In this document: in pieces, positions 1-9,026 of the stretch
How positions within the stretch are numbered: the first letter of the stretch is position 1
Layout of the letters: each line of letters starts with the position of its first letter
Assembly (NCBI GenBank): GCA_021604645.1
Contig: BQJJ01000006.1
Span: 124,001 to 188,000 of the forward strand
Direction of reading: 5' to 3'
Length of the DNA stretch: 64,000 bases
Source of the DNA: Methyloligella sp.
GTDB lineage: Bacteria > Pseudomonadota > Alphaproteobacteria > Rhizobiales > HXMU1428-3
Notes under the pieces: model-generated
What the model was told of the DNA's origin: nothing
What the model saw: the letters and a program-made list of their open reading frames with translations, nothing else
The model's database searches: none
Translations under genes and position numbers: made by a program

Positions 1-1780
1 TTGGCCAAGTAGATGACCAAACTTCATAAATATTTGCTAAATCAGAAAAAGATATGGTCCATAGTAATAACCCTAAAAAAATAGGATGAACCAGAGCAGA
101 AAAAATAGGGGCACCAACAGCAAGCTGGAAGCCAAAGAATTTCCAAGTCCCAAGGTCCTGCCACAAGGTAAAAGGTTGGCGCATGTGAACATAATAAGTT
201 TGCATCCAGCCCTTCAACCACCGTGTTCTTTGATAGAGCCAACTAGAAAACTGAGAGCATGCTTCTTCATATGTTGTCGAGCCTAGGATAGTAGCGCGGT
301 AACCACACCGATACAGCCTCATACCAAGGTCAGCATCTTCAGTAACATTGTAAGGGTCCCACCCGCCAACGGCGTTTAAAACGTCCGTTCGAAAATGGTT
401 TGATGTTCCGCCTAACGGTAAGGGAACAGAAAATTTAAAATAGGCCGGCAATACACCATCAAATAGCGAACTATATTCCATCGTAAATTGCTTCGTCAGC
501 CAATTTTGTTTTTGATTATAAAAATTAAGTTTCGCTTGAATAACAGCGCAATTTGAAGAGCTGTTTTCAAAAGCCTCTAACGCACGCCTCAATTGAGATG
601 GTTCAGGAATATCCTCAGCATCATAAATTACCAGATAGTCACCTTGTGCCAGTTGCAAGCCGTAATTCAAAGCTTTCGGCTTTGTTCTGGGGTGGCCATC
701 CGGCACAATGAGGACATGAAAATAGGGAGGTAAATTCATTGCCTTCACAGCTTCGATTGTTGAAGTATCAATTTCTTCTAATAACAACTTAATATCAAGT
801 TTTGCCTTCGGGTAATCCAGTTCTTCAAGTGCAGATATTAATTGAGGCAACACAGCCGTTTCTCGAAAAAGCGGAACGAGTAAAGTATAAATTGGCAATT
901 GAGGATGGTTACGCGGTAAAGGGTGCCGTGAAGGTATAAATTGTTTGGCAATTGATTGAAATTTCAATGCCGTTATTAAGCGGAAGAAAATCAAACAAAA
1001 GAAGAAAAGAGAAAAACAAGCAGAAAGAGCATATGTTGAAATATAAGGAGAGACCCAAAACCCATAAAGACAGAAACCAATCAAACCTAAAAGGCCAATA
1101 GTTTGTAAACCAGAAACTCCGCCTTTGGCACTCTGTTCAGGGGATTTATGTGCCAAACCTTCTTTAGCGTAAAATAATAAGTCATTAGAAAAACGAGCTT
1201 GAAAAGCATTTCTCACCATAGTGTGGCTAATCAAGTAAATTTTTGCCGGGTTAGTCGTCGAGCGCGATATTTGATTTTCTTCAATAAATTTCTGAATAAC
1301 AGCTCTTATTTTTTTAGGTCCCATCGCCCCTGTTCCAAATGGCACAATGGCAAAACCGTCATCAGTTTTATAATAAGACCAGCCAAAGCGCCGGTTAACT
1401 TTATTGCTATCATGAAATTGCAGCTGCAATTTCGTAGCGTGACGAGCAGACATGTAATCTAGCCCAATGACTTGTGAGAGCTGTTTGACATAACCCTCTT
1501 CATCCATGAGACCTTCTTGGATTAAAAGGCTGTCAAGAGGAACACCAGTTTGCACTGCCTTGGTAAGAGCCAGATCAAAAAGCGTTTGCGTCACAAGAGG
1601 GCCAACAATGAAGTGTTTTAAATCCTCAATATCGTCAGCTTGCATCTGGATAGGTTCAAAGCGGCGAACCTCCAGAGGGGAAAGGTTTCTTTGCGACATG
1701 CTAAACTGAGTTGGTTTAAATCGAGGGAGATTGGACTGCAAAGGGCCTGTATCTTGAAAAGGGTCAGTATTTTGAGGCAT
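1..1780 (-). CDS. Family 2 glycosyltransferase with GspE_N-like N-terminal domain (3' end outside window)
   Basis: Membrane glycosyltransferase, probably processive, polymerising or transferring a sugar for an exopolysaccharide; the C-terminus lies beyond base 1, leaving 593 codons. The frame is open from the ATG at 1780. Residues about 75-210 resemble the MshEN/GspE N-terminal domain. Two hydrophobic segments follow (about 220-275). The GT2 core has DAED at 387-390, TEDAD at 480-484 and QRTRW at 517-521, the D, DxD, TED and QxxRW signature of cellulose-synthase-like enzymes. Further membrane segments begin near 553. It starts 18 bp after the upstream dehydratase gene, so the two probably form an operon for surface polysaccharide. 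Acceptor and donor sugar cannot be told from sequence. Confidence 0.88.
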   Translation of the reverse strand, partial: MPQNTDPFQDTGPLQSNLPRFKPTQFSMSQRNLSPLEVRRFEPIQMQADDIEDLKHFIVGPLVTQTLFDLALTKAVQTGVPLDSLLIQEGLMDEEGYVKQLSQVIGLDYMSARHATKLQLQFHDSNKVNRRFGWSYYKTDDGFAIVPFGTGAMGPKKIRAVIQKFIEENQISRSTTNPAKIYLISHTMVRNAFQARFSNDLLFYAKEGLAHKSPEQSAKGGVSGLQTIGLLGLIGFCLYGFWVSPYISTYALSACFSLFFFCLIFFRLITALKFQSIAKQFIPSRHPLPRNHPQLPIYTLLVPLFRETAVLPQLISALEELDYPKAKLDIKLLLEEIDTSTIEAVKAMNLPPYFHVLIVPDGHPRTKPKALNYGLQLAQGDYLVIYDAEDIPEPSQLRRALEAFENSSSNCAVIQAKLNFYNQKQNWLTKQFTMEYSSLFDGVLPAYFKFSVPLPLGGTSNHFRTDVLNAVGGWDPYNVTEDADLGMRLYRCGYRATILGSTTYEEACSQFSSWLYQRTRWLKGWMQTYYVHMRQPFTLWQDLGTWKFFGFQLAVGAPIFSALVHPIFLGLLLWTISFSDLANIYEVWSSTWP

Positions 1781-1798
1781 GAAAAAGACCCTATGCGA

Positions 1799-3910
1799 TT
1801 AACGTGTTGGTTTCGATGAAGCCTCGCCCTGAAAAGGGTCATGAGATTGTTCACCAAAGGAAACAGTAGTTTTATCTATGGATTGGTTTTGAGCATTGTG
1901 CACAAGCTTAGGTGAATTTTCCATTTTATCTGTGCCTTGGTTTTTCAAACCCTTGGCTTGTAAATTTTGATTATTTAACTCATTAACCGTTTCAGATAAC
2001 TGATAGCCTTCTACAATCTCACTCAATAGACTTAACAAAGTTTCAGTATCATAAGTATCTATAGAATGTCGAAGAGAATTAATTTTCGGCTCTAACTCAG
2101 CAGCCGAGAGATAATTTTCATTGTTACGTGTGATGCTAACATGCTCAGTTGGTGAACAGTTCTCATTAATCAACAATTCTTCATATAGCTTTTCACCTTC
2201 TCGCAATCCCATAAATTCAATCGCGATGTCACCATCAGGGTTCTTTTCATCAACGATTTCAAGTCCAGAGAGATTGATCATCGATTTTGCCAGGTCAACA
2301 ATCTTAACAGGTTGCCCCATATCAAGTACAAAAACGTCGCCACCTTTTGCAAGACCGCCAGCTTGAATAACAAGCTGAGCCGCTTCTGGTATAGTCATGA
2401 AATAACGAATGATTTCTGGATGAGTAACTGTGACAGGACCACCTTTTTGTATTTGCTCTCGAAAGCGAGAAACAACGCTGCCTGAAGAACCAAGAACATT
2501 TCCAAAGCGCACCATCGTAAAAAGCGTTTTATTATTCGGTTCATCAGCAAGAGCTTGAAGGACGAGTTCCGCCACGCGCTTACTGGCACCCATTACATTT
2601 GTCGGCCGAACAGCTTTATCAGTTGAAATAAGAACAAATAGCTCTACCCCGCAATCGCGTGCAGCAAGTGCAGTAAGTTCAGTGCCAAAAACGTTGTTTT
2701 CAATCCCCGCAAAGGGATTGTCTTCAACGATAGGAACATGCTTGTAAGCAGCCGCATGATAGAGCGTATTCACCCCATAAGTCGAAATTGTTTTTCTAAG
2801 TAATTTGTCATCTAAAACCGAACCAAGAACACGAACAATTTCAATGTCAGGGACGGGTGAGGTTGAAGCAACCAGTTCTTGTAGTTTCTGTCGAAGTTCA
2901 TATTCAATTTGGTATAGCGCAAACTCAGAACGTTCATATAGAATGAGCATCGTAGGGCCAAGAGAAAGGACTTGCCGCGCGATCTCGGAGCCAATCGAGC
3001 CACCAGCACCTGTAATCATTACAACCTTCTGTCGAACTGTTTTCTCCAAAAGGTCTTGTTGAGCAGGCACAGGCACACGCCCTAAAAGGTCTTCAAGGCC
3101 AATTGAGCGCAAGTCAGAAATCATCACTTTACCTGAAGCGATCTCATGTAAAGCGGGCAACGCTTTTACCTTCACTGAAAAAGGAGCTAATTTGTTAAGC
3201 AAGTCTCTTTTAAAGCGGCGCGTTAAATTTGGATCAGCTAAAAATATTTCTTTGATACCATGGTCACGCACAAGATCTATAATTGAAGTTGGTTCATTAA
3301 CCCGAAGGCCAAACAACATTTGTCGCCACAATGACGGGTTATCATCAATAAATCCAACAAGGCGGTAATCAGATGAGCGATCCAAATCGTGGTAAAGTTG
3401 CGTCCCTTCTTCACCGACACCATAAATTAAAACAGGTAAAGCAAGGTCTAAGTCTTTCTTATATGAATTAGGAATATAGTCACTAAGCAAATAAGTAATG
3501 AAACTGCGGCTTGTCCAAATATATATAATTGAGAACAAGCCATACATGACAATAACAGAACGTGGAACATTCGCCAAAGTGAACTTCGTCATATAAATTA
3601 GCAATAGCCATCCGAGTATTGAAACGGCAACGGATAGGCAAATCTTTAAAGCACCACGCCGTCCTGCAAAACGAGTGATGAGCTTATATAAACCATAGTT
3701 ATGGAAGCAAAAAATACCAAGCATGGGCGCAGCCAGTTGAACAGCCAATAGCTGCCAACTATCTGGCATATAAAACATGCCCAACCTAAGGGAATAAGAG
3801 CACCAAAGAGCGAAACACAAAAGACTAAAGTCAAGTGACATTAAAATGGCTCTTTTGGTATAGCGCGGTAAAGAAATAAGCCGCCCAATAAAGTGAGATC
3901 CTAATGTCAT
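1799..3910 (-). CDS. Membrane nucleotide-sugar 4,6-dehydratase/epimerase (CapD/WbpM/FlaA1-like)
   Basis: Large (703 aa) inner-membrane nucleoside-diphosphate-sugar dehydratase of the WbpM/PglF/CapD group, which typically converts UDP-GlcNAc to a 4-keto-6-deoxy sugar. Four hydrophobic segments occupy the first 130 residues. A CoA-binding-like Rossmann domain follows (GVGEEGTQ), then the catalytic Rossmann domain with TGAGGSIGSE at 300-309. The catalytic SDR Tyr is replaced by Met (MGASK, M440/K444), which is normal for this membrane-bound subgroup. The last 80 residues are polar and low in complexity. It probably supplies a modified sugar to the adjacent glycosyltransferase. The specific substrate is inferred, not shown. 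Confidence 0.93.
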   Translation of the reverse strand: MTLGSHFIGRLISLPRYTKRAILMSLDFSLLCFALWCSYSLRLGMFYMPDSWQLLAVQLAAPMLGIFCFHNYGLYKLITRFAGRRGALKICLSVAVSILGWLLLIYMTKFTLANVPRSVIVMYGLFSIIYIWTSRSFITYLLSDYIPNSYKKDLDLALPVLIYGVGEEGTQLYHDLDRSSDYRLVGFIDDNPSLWRQMLFGLRVNEPTSIIDLVRDHGIKEIFLADPNLTRRFKRDLLNKLAPFSVKVKALPALHEIASGKVMISDLRSIGLEDLLGRVPVPAQQDLLEKTVRQKVVMITGAGGSIGSEIARQVLSLGPTMLILYERSEFALYQIEYELRQKLQELVASTSPVPDIEIVRVLGSVLDDKLLRKTISTYGVNTLYHAAAYKHVPIVEDNPFAGIENNVFGTELTALAARDCGVELFVLISTDKAVRPTNVMGASKRVAELVLQALADEPNNKTLFTMVRFGNVLGSSGSVVSRFREQIQKGGPVTVTHPEIIRYFMTIPEAAQLVIQAGGLAKGGDVFVLDMGQPVKIVDLAKSMINLSGLEIVDEKNPDGDIAIEFMGLREGEKLYEELLINENCSPTEHVSITRNNENYLSAAELEPKINSLRHSIDTYDTETLLSLLSEIVEGYQLSETVNELNNQNLQAKGLKNQGTDKMENSPKLVHNAQNQSIDKTTVSFGEQSHDPFQGEASSKPTR

Positions 3911-4133
3911 GTGAATACTACTCTTAACATCTTTGGTTCATTAAGCCATTTAAATGAGGCGCTACAAAATTGAAGGTCGCGCTGAATAAAGTAAATGTCT
4001 CTTTTCCAGATATATTAGATATGAAAATTAACAGGCCGTAAAAAGAAAAATAGAGTTAAGGCTCTAAAAAAGAGCGGCACTCAACTATATAGTGAAGGAA
4101 TTTATACAATAAACTGAAGAAAAGAAAAGTGAG

Positions 4134-4775
4134 TTAATCCCAGATCTTCACAGACTTTCCTGTTTCTTTCAATCCTTTAATGCGCTCATTGAGATAGTCT
4201 TGCAAAGTGTCTTTCTTATAAGCACCACTTTTAACAAAGCGCAAAACGGTTTCAAAATGAAAGACTTTCCAAAAACCAGTAAGGCGAAAAGCCTCCGCTT
4301 CTTTGCCCTTTTTATTTAAAACAAGGGCAGGGTCAGCTGGAAAAAAGCTTAAAGTAGGAGTGAAGTTGACTTGCCATTTGCGAGAAAATTCTTTTTCAGA
4401 GAAAGTTTTTCCTTCAAAATCAGTAACTTCGCGCGAACCACGGATATCAAGCTGTATAACTCTGTAGTTTTCCTGCATAAATTTTTTAATAGCAGGGTTT
4501 TTCAAATTAACCTGATGCAATTCCTTACAATAGGGGCAGCCCTCTTGTTCATATATGATTACAAGTTGTTTGCCATCTTGAGCAGCTAATTGAATTTCTT
4601 CAGCAAGGTCAAGAAAGCCATCTTCAAACCAGGGTTGGCTGTAAAGACCATTACCACTTTTAAAAAGGTCATCATCACCTTTAGCCTTTGCTAAAGATAA
4701 CTGTGAGAGCTGCCCAGCCATATAAGCGCTAAAAAAAACACTAGTCTTTAGGAATCTTCGGCGAGGGTGAAACAT
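4134..4775 (-). CDS. Tat-exported thioredoxin-fold protein (SoxW-like)
   Basis: Periplasmic thiol-disulfide protein of 213 aa. I chose the ATG at 4775 because AGGAG lies just upstream and the protein then opens with RRRFLK followed by a hydrophobic stretch, a twin-arginine export signal; an upstream extension to 4859 is possible but has no such support. The thioredoxin fold carries GCPYC (about residues 79-83) and a cis-Pro loop (FTPTLSFF). SoxW-like proteins reduce or repair periplasmic cysteines. No sox genes are in the window, so the partner is unknown. It stands alone, 223 bp upstream of the polysaccharide genes on the same strand. Confidence 0.8.
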   Translation of the reverse strand: MFHPRRRFLKTSVFFSAYMAGQLSQLSLAKAKGDDDLFKSGNGLYSQPWFEDGFLDLAEEIQLAAQDGKQLVIIYEQEGCPYCKELHQVNLKNPAIKKFMQENYRVIQLDIRGSREVTDFEGKTFSEKEFSRKWQVNFTPTLSFFPADPALVLNKKGKEAEAFRLTGFWKVFHFETVLRFVKSGAYKKDTLQDYLNERIKGLKETGKSVKIWD

Positions 4776-4924
4776 AGTTAAGCTCCTGAAAAGAAGATAA
4801 AAAATCCAATATCTTAAAGATATTATTGCATAAAAGTACCATTCTAGCATAATATTCAAATCTATTCAGCTTTGGTTCATTCACAATATTGTAGTGTGAA
4901 TTAATCAATTTATTAGCTATATAA

Positions 4925-5120
4925 AAGGGTGCCAGAAGGCATCAAGGGGTATGAAGCAGTTTATCCCAGTTGTAGTAGGCAAGAAGGGGTGCTAAATCGC
5001 CCCGGTTGCGTAGTAGTCAGCTGAAGGGGCACTAAACTTGCCCCGGTTGCGTAGTGGGCAACTGAAGGGGCACTAAATTTTTACCCCGGTTGCGTAGTGG
5101 GCAACTGAAGGGGCACTAAA
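4925..5120 (+). repeat. SE tandem array 1 (three 37-bp copies plus decayed leader copies)
   Basis: Three near-identical 37-bp units at 5000-5036, 5041-5077 and 5084-5120, each CCCCGGTTGCGTAGTGGGC followed by AACTGAAGGGGCACTAAA, separated by 4 and 6 bp. GGTTGC pairs with GCAACT around a GTAGTG loop. Degenerate copies (about 4925-4995) precede them. The array ends 21 bp before a small secreted-protein gene. Confidence 0.85.
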
Positions 5121-5141
5121 AAAGGCAAGAGGGCGGTTATC

Positions 5142-5378
5142 GTGCAAAAAAGAATGATCATCATTGTAGGGTTTTTGGCGTTTGTTGGTGCAATACTAGC
5201 AACTCAATCTTTTCCCCTTCCAGATGCACAAGCCAATAGCAAAGTGAAAGCTCTGCAAGCCTGTATGGCATCTTGCCGATCAAGAACCAAAGCTTGTTTT
5301 AAATCCGGTCAGACAGGGAGCTGCATCAAGCAAAGAAACGCTTGCTTTGCATCTTGTCAAAGTAGGCTTGGTCGATAA
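5142..5378 (+). CDS. Small secreted Cys-rich protein with twin CX3C motifs
   Basis: Hypothetical 78-aa protein. It begins with GTG at 5142 (GAGGG about 8 bp upstream); an in-frame ATG at 5154 is the alternative. Residues 5-31 form a signal peptide ending near DAQA. The mature part has six cysteines spaced C-X3-C-X6-C-X8-C-X6-C-X3-C, so two CX3C motifs bracket two single cysteines, a pattern suggesting a disulfide-linked helical hairpin in the periplasm. It is basic. It sits directly after an SE array, whose last unit ends 21 bp upstream. I do not recognise a named family. Confidence 0.7.
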   Translation: MQKRMIIIVGFLAFVGAILATQSFPLPDAQANSKVKALQACMASCRSRTKACFKSGQTGSCIKQRNACFASCQSRLGR

Positions 5379-5455
5379 ACACTCAAAAACATTTCCCTTT
5401 GATTGAAATGATTCATGAAGGTTTTACCTCTCATTGCTAATCTATAAGAGCAACC

Positions 5456-5935
5456 ATGAGGGCTTTCATCATGAAAACAGAAACAATGCATTATGTAGCA
5501 CTTTGTGTACTATGCACGTCCCTATTCTTAGTTGGACTAAACGGTCCTCACATACCAACAGCCTCAGCCTGCATAAAGCCCTCTCTTGCTAAAACATGGG
5601 TGAACTCAGACGCCAAAGAAAAAGATCTTGTCCGTTTAAAAATTGATTATAATTGTGGTGAAAAGCCCATAAAATCATATGATCCACTTTCTGCATCTCT
5701 TTGGATTGTGCGTGGCTTTATGAAATGCGGCAGAGCAGAATGCATCTGGGGGCGGGCAAAAGGCACTATGATAAATTCAAACGAAATGCATGTGACGTTC
5801 AGCTCGTTTTCCGTTGTCAGAGATCTAAAAATATTTATTGAATCTGGTTTGCTTCGCGTTGAGGTGCAAAATAATTTCCGTGACACAAGAAGAAAACCCA
5901 CACAACAGTCTTTCTACCTTCACCCTAAACAGTAA
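5456..5935 (+). CDS. Hypothetical secreted protein
   Basis: Protein of 159 aa (154 if translation starts at the in-frame ATG at 5471). A hydrophobic signal segment ends near TASA at about residue 38. The mature part contains four cysteines (ACIKP, YNCGE, KCGRAEC) and no motif I recognise. It follows the small Cys-rich protein by 77 bp on the same strand and may be cotranscribed; both look periplasmic. The gene ends just before a decayed LR/SE remnant. Function unknown. Confidence 0.6.
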   Translation: MRAFIMKTETMHYVALCVLCTSLFLVGLNGPHIPTASACIKPSLAKTWVNSDAKEKDLVRLKIDYNCGEKPIKSYDPLSASLWIVRGFMKCGRAECIWGRAKGTMINSNEMHVTFSSFSVVRDLKIFIESGLLRVEVQNNFRDTRRKPTQQSFYLHPKQ

Positions 5936-5965
5936 CTTATCAATACGCAGAAGAAGTAACATCTT

Positions 5966-6060
5966 TTTTGCCTCTCGGCCGCCTCTGAACGAAAGCAGCG
6001 CGGTTGCTTGTGGGCAATCTGAAGCGCAACTTAAGACTTATAGCCGTGAGAGAGAATTTA
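5966..6060 (+). repeat. Decayed LR 3' part containing an SE hairpin
   Basis: An SE unit (GCGCGGTTGCTTGTGGGC, then AATCTGAAGCGC) at about 5999-6030 is followed by the LR tail TAGCCGTGAGAGAGAA at about 6041-6057, the same arrangement seen in the LR copies at 49850 and 54078. It ends about 10 bp before the xerC stop codon. Confidence 0.65.
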
Positions 6061-6068
6061 AAAAAACT

Positions 6069-7016
6069 CTAATCCCGCGGGTGAGCAGCATCATAAATGC
6101 GCAGCAATTGATCCCGATCAACTTCAGTATAAATTTGCGTTGTTGAAAGACTGGCATGACCAAGAAGTTCCTGGATCTGACGCAAATCAGCTCCTGTTCC
6201 CAAAAGGTGTGTTGCAAATGAATGTCGCAAAGCATGCGGTGTTGCCGTCTCTGGCAATTGCAAAGCATGGCGCAAGCGGGCCATTAAGAGTTGAATAATC
6301 CGAGGTGATAATTTGCCGCCCCTCTCTCCGCGAAATAAAGGCTCATTGGCTTCAAGCTCGAATGGACAATTGGTAATGTAAGTTGAAATCGCATCAGAAA
6401 TAACTGGTAAAATCGGAACTCGGCGCTCACGGTTGCCCTTGCCAGTAATCTCTAAAATTGTAACTCCTGCAATGGGAGCTTCACTTCTTAGAAGGCCAAG
6501 TGCCTCAGAGATACGAAGTCCAGCCCCATATAAAAGCAACATCACAGCTACATCCCGGTCGTTAATCCAGGGTGCCACATCCCTGACCATGTCAGTTGAA
6601 TCTAAACTTTCAAGTGCTTTATCAACAGGAAGCGGTTTTGGAATAGAATGTGGAATCTTCGGAGATGAAATTAAATGTAACTCTGAATTTGAAAAATTGA
6701 AATGACGTTCCAAATATTTAAAAAACATCCGTAATGCAGAAAGGCCACGCGCAACAGAGCGATCAGAGGCACCACCATCTCGCCGGTATGCAAGAAAGCT
6801 TCTAAAGTCACGTGCCTGTAAGTGAGACAAATCAACAAGCGTGATTTTTTTATCTTGTGAACGATGAACAAACCCAATAAATTGCCGAATGTCTCGTTTA
6901 TAACTATCCAGAGTTTTGAGAGCCAGGTCACGCTCATCTTCTAAATACGCATTCCATGAACAAAGAGCCGCATTCAAGTCTTTCTCAACAGGCCAATTTT
7001 CAAAAGCGGTATTCAT
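6069..7016 (-). CDS. xerC: Tyrosine recombinase XerC
   Basis: Site-specific recombinase (315 aa) that with XerD resolves chromosome dimers at dif near division. An N-terminal SAM-like core-binding domain (about 15-110) precedes the catalytic domain. All catalytic residues can be placed: R168 (GLRISEA), K193 (GKGNRERR), H261 and R264 (HALRH), H287 (LLGHAS) and nucleophile Y296 (QIYTEVD). The length and absence of neighbouring integration genes favour the housekeeping XerC over a phage or island integrase. No dif site was recognised in the window. Confidence 0.92.
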   Translation of the reverse strand: MNTAFENWPVEKDLNAALCSWNAYLEDERDLALKTLDSYKRDIRQFIGFVHRSQDKKITLVDLSHLQARDFRSFLAYRRDGGASDRSVARGLSALRMFFKYLERHFNFSNSELHLISSPKIPHSIPKPLPVDKALESLDSTDMVRDVAPWINDRDVAVMLLLYGAGLRISEALGLLRSEAPIAGVTILEITGKGNRERRVPILPVISDAISTYITNCPFELEANEPLFRGERGGKLSPRIIQLLMARLRHALQLPETATPHALRHSFATHLLGTGADLRQIQELLGHASLSTTQIYTEVDRDQLLRIYDAAHPRD

Positions 7017-7098
7017 AAGGTGTCAGATCCTAAATCATAATGATGTAAAACAAATTGACTATATCCTAAAAAAGATTAACAAGCTCTATTCGGTCACC

Positions 7099-7166
7099 GC
7101 GACGGTTGCTTGTGCGGATGCCTATTGGGCATCTGAAGCATAGAAAAGCCAACCGAAGGAGCATTA
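7099..7166 (+). repeat. SE inserted inside the loop of another SE
   Basis: The outer hairpin arms (CGGTTGCTTGTG on the left, CAACCGAAGGAGCATT on the right) are separated by a complete second SE of the GGATGC type (GCGGATGCCTATTGGGCATC, tail TGAAGCATAG). Removing the inner unit restores a normal SE, so this reads as an insertion of one element into another. Confidence 0.65.
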
Positions 7167-7255
7167 AAATAGATGGGTTGTTTATGAGGTACCGAAAGAG
7201 TTTGTAAAAAGAATAGTTGTAAGAGAAAAAAGATAAAAAAATAAAAACGAACTAT

Positions 7256-7413
7256 ACGAAGAAGGAGCCTAGCCTCTTCGGCTAGGGGACATGGCGAAAC
7301 ACCAGTGAAGCCCGGCGCAAGCGCCGCACAGTGCGGTTGCACGTGGGCAACCTAAAGCAACCTTAAAGTGGAGGCCTATGAGGCTCAGCTCATAGAATAG
7401 CCGTGAGAGAAAA
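7256..7413 (+). repeat. LR copy A, with an SE inserted between hairpins 3 and 4
   Basis: Head ACGAAGAAGGAG, hairpin 1 CCTAGCC/GGCTAGG, box GGACATGG, hairpin 3 CGGCGC/GCGCCG, hairpin 4 CTATGAG/CTCATAG, tail ATAGCCGTGAGAGAAAA. An SE (GTGCGGTTGCACGTGGGC and on, about 7330-7360) interrupts the CCTCG linker found in other copies. It ends 12 bp before the tlyA start codon. Confidence 0.85.
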
Positions 7414-7425
7414 CAGAGCATTGAA

Positions 7426-8190
7426 ATGTCGAAAAGCGAACCGTCAAATCCTAAAAAAGTGCGTCTTGACCTTCTCATGGTTGAGAAAAAGTTAGTGTCA
7501 ACACGCTCAAAAGCAAGAGATCTAATTAAATCCGGGCATGTGAGGGTAGATGGTGAAGTAACTAAAAAAGCTGGGCAAATATGGCTGGAAACAGCAGAAA
7601 TTAAAATAGCAGAAGAAGCTCCAGGTTTTGTATCAAGAGCGGGGACTAAATTAGCGCATGCTCTAGAGCAGTTTGAAATGGAGTGTAAGGGTAAAACCAT
7701 TCTTGATCTTGGTGCATCAACCGGCGGCTTCACAGAAGCTTTATTGGGCCATGAAGCAGCTCATGTTTATGCGGTTGATGTCGGCCGCGATCAACTCCAT
7801 GAAAATTTAAAAGGAGATGAGCGTGTCACCTCTATGGAAGGCCGCGACGCACGTACCCTGAGCAAAGATGATTTCAAACATCCAATTGACGCAATCACGG
7901 TAGATGTCAGTTTCATTTCTTTAATGAAACTTCTAGAGCAGCCCCTTTCATTAGTTGAACCAGGTGGTTGGATCATTGCCCTAATCAAACCTCAATTTGA
8001 AGTGGGTAAAAAAGCGTTAGGGAAAAAAGGTGTCGTGAAAGACAAGCAAGCCATTCAAACAGTTCTGGATACTGTAACCAAATGGTTTGAAGACCAAACG
8101 TCATGGCATGTTATTGGTTTAATACCGTCACCCATAACGGGTCAATCAGGCAATCAAGAGTTTCTGATTTGTGTTGGAAGAGAAGATTAG
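7426..8190 (+). CDS. tlyA: TlyA-family rRNA (cytidine-2'-O)-methyltransferase
   Basis: S-adenosylmethionine-dependent RNA methyltransferase of the TlyA/hemolysin A family (254 aa); family members methylate ribose 2'-OH of cytidines in 16S and 23S rRNA. An N-terminal S4 RNA-binding domain (about 13-75; RLDLLMVEKKLVSTRSKARD) is followed by an FtsJ/RrmJ-type Rossmann fold with LDLGASTGGFTEALL as SAM motif I. Conserved aspartates and lysines (VDVSFIS, LIKPQFE) match the family. The leader is an LR repeat, so any promoter must lie within or upstream of it. Confidence 0.93.
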   Translation: MSKSEPSNPKKVRLDLLMVEKKLVSTRSKARDLIKSGHVRVDGEVTKKAGQIWLETAEIKIAEEAPGFVSRAGTKLAHALEQFEMECKGKTILDLGASTGGFTEALLGHEAAHVYAVDVGRDQLHENLKGDERVTSMEGRDARTLSKDDFKHPIDAITVDVSFISLMKLLEQPLSLVEPGGWIIALIKPQFEVGKKALGKKGVVKDKQAIQTVLDTVTKWFEDQTSWHVIGLIPSPITGQSGNQEFLICVGRED

Positions 8191-8221
8191 AGCGTAAACG
8201 CATAGCCTTCTACTATTTACT

Positions 8222-8656
8222 TCAAGCATCAGTGCCAGCAAAAAACAACCGTATAGAGCGGTTCATCCTATGAGCTCTATGTTCAATTAAATAAACACCC
8301 TGCCAAGTTCCAAGGTCCATCTTCCCATCAACGACAGGAATAGATAATGTAGTGTTTGTCAGCATGGTCTTTATATGAGCAGGCATATCATCTGGCCCCT
8401 CCATGTTATGTCGATAGTCACGTGTCTCAGGGGCAAGCTCATCTAATATCGTAAGCAAATCATCCCTAACAGTTGGGTCAGCATTTTCCTGGATGGTCAA
8501 TGACGCAGACGTATGTTTGACCAAAAGCGTTAAAAGTCCCTCTGATGCCCCAATCTCGCGCAACCAAAAATCTAACTTTGAAGTGATCATATGAAATGAA
8601 TAGGGAGATGTCTCTATTTGAATTAAATCTGTTTTCTGAAAAAAGCTATTTTGCAT
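8222..8656 (-). CDS. YjbQ family protein (UPF0047)
   Basis: Small protein (144 aa) of the YjbQ/UPF0047 family, for which thiamin-phosphate synthase side activity has been described; its physiological role is unsettled. Family hallmarks are present: VKHTSASLTIQENADP (about 46-61), HNMEGPDDMPAHIK (about 83-96) and TWQGVYLIEHR near the end, containing the metal-binding His and Glu. It is complete and convergent with tlyA across a 31-bp gap. Confidence 0.9.
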   Translation of the reverse strand: MQNSFFQKTDLIQIETSPYSFHMITSKLDFWLREIGASEGLLTLLVKHTSASLTIQENADPTVRDDLLTILDELAPETRDYRHNMEGPDDMPAHIKTMLTNTTLSIPVVDGKMDLGTWQGVYLIEHRAHRMNRSIRLFFAGTDA

Positions 8657-8852
8657 ATCTTCTAACTTTCTATGAATTTAGTATTTAAAAAACAGATTAA
8701 CAGTGAAACAAAAAATATGGACTTTAGGCCAAAAATAATTTGCCAAATTTCAAAAGAACTAACACTATAAAAATTCCAGAAATTAAGTCTGGAACAAAAA
8801 CCAAATATAAATAACAAGTCTGGGGAATATATCTAATTGAGCACCATATGTA

Positions 8853-9015
8853 TAGCGCGGTTGCTGGTGGGCAATCTTAAGCACATGACGCCATGGGTGT
8901 CCGGCGTATAAAATCAGCCCGAACGGAGCAGAGCGAGTGCGGTAAGCTGATTGTAAAAAAACTGCACCTCGTAGGTCAAGCGCCATGAGCACTTAGAATA
9001 GCTGTGAGAGAAATA
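8853..9015 (+). repeat. LR copy B, degenerate, fused to an SE at its 5' end
   Basis: An SE (GCGCGGTTGCTGGTGGGC, then AATCTTAAGC) replaces LR hairpin 1. It runs into the LR box ACATG, hairpin 2 GACGCC/GGTGTC (one G-U pair), an abnormal hairpin-3 region of about 75 nt, and the tail AATAGCTGTGAGAGAAA. Confidence 0.65.
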
Positions 9016-9026
9016 GAACCTGACTA

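Noticed and set aside
6069-7016. Phage or island integrase
   Set aside because: Size, motif spelling and the lack of att repeats or cargo fit chromosomal XerC.
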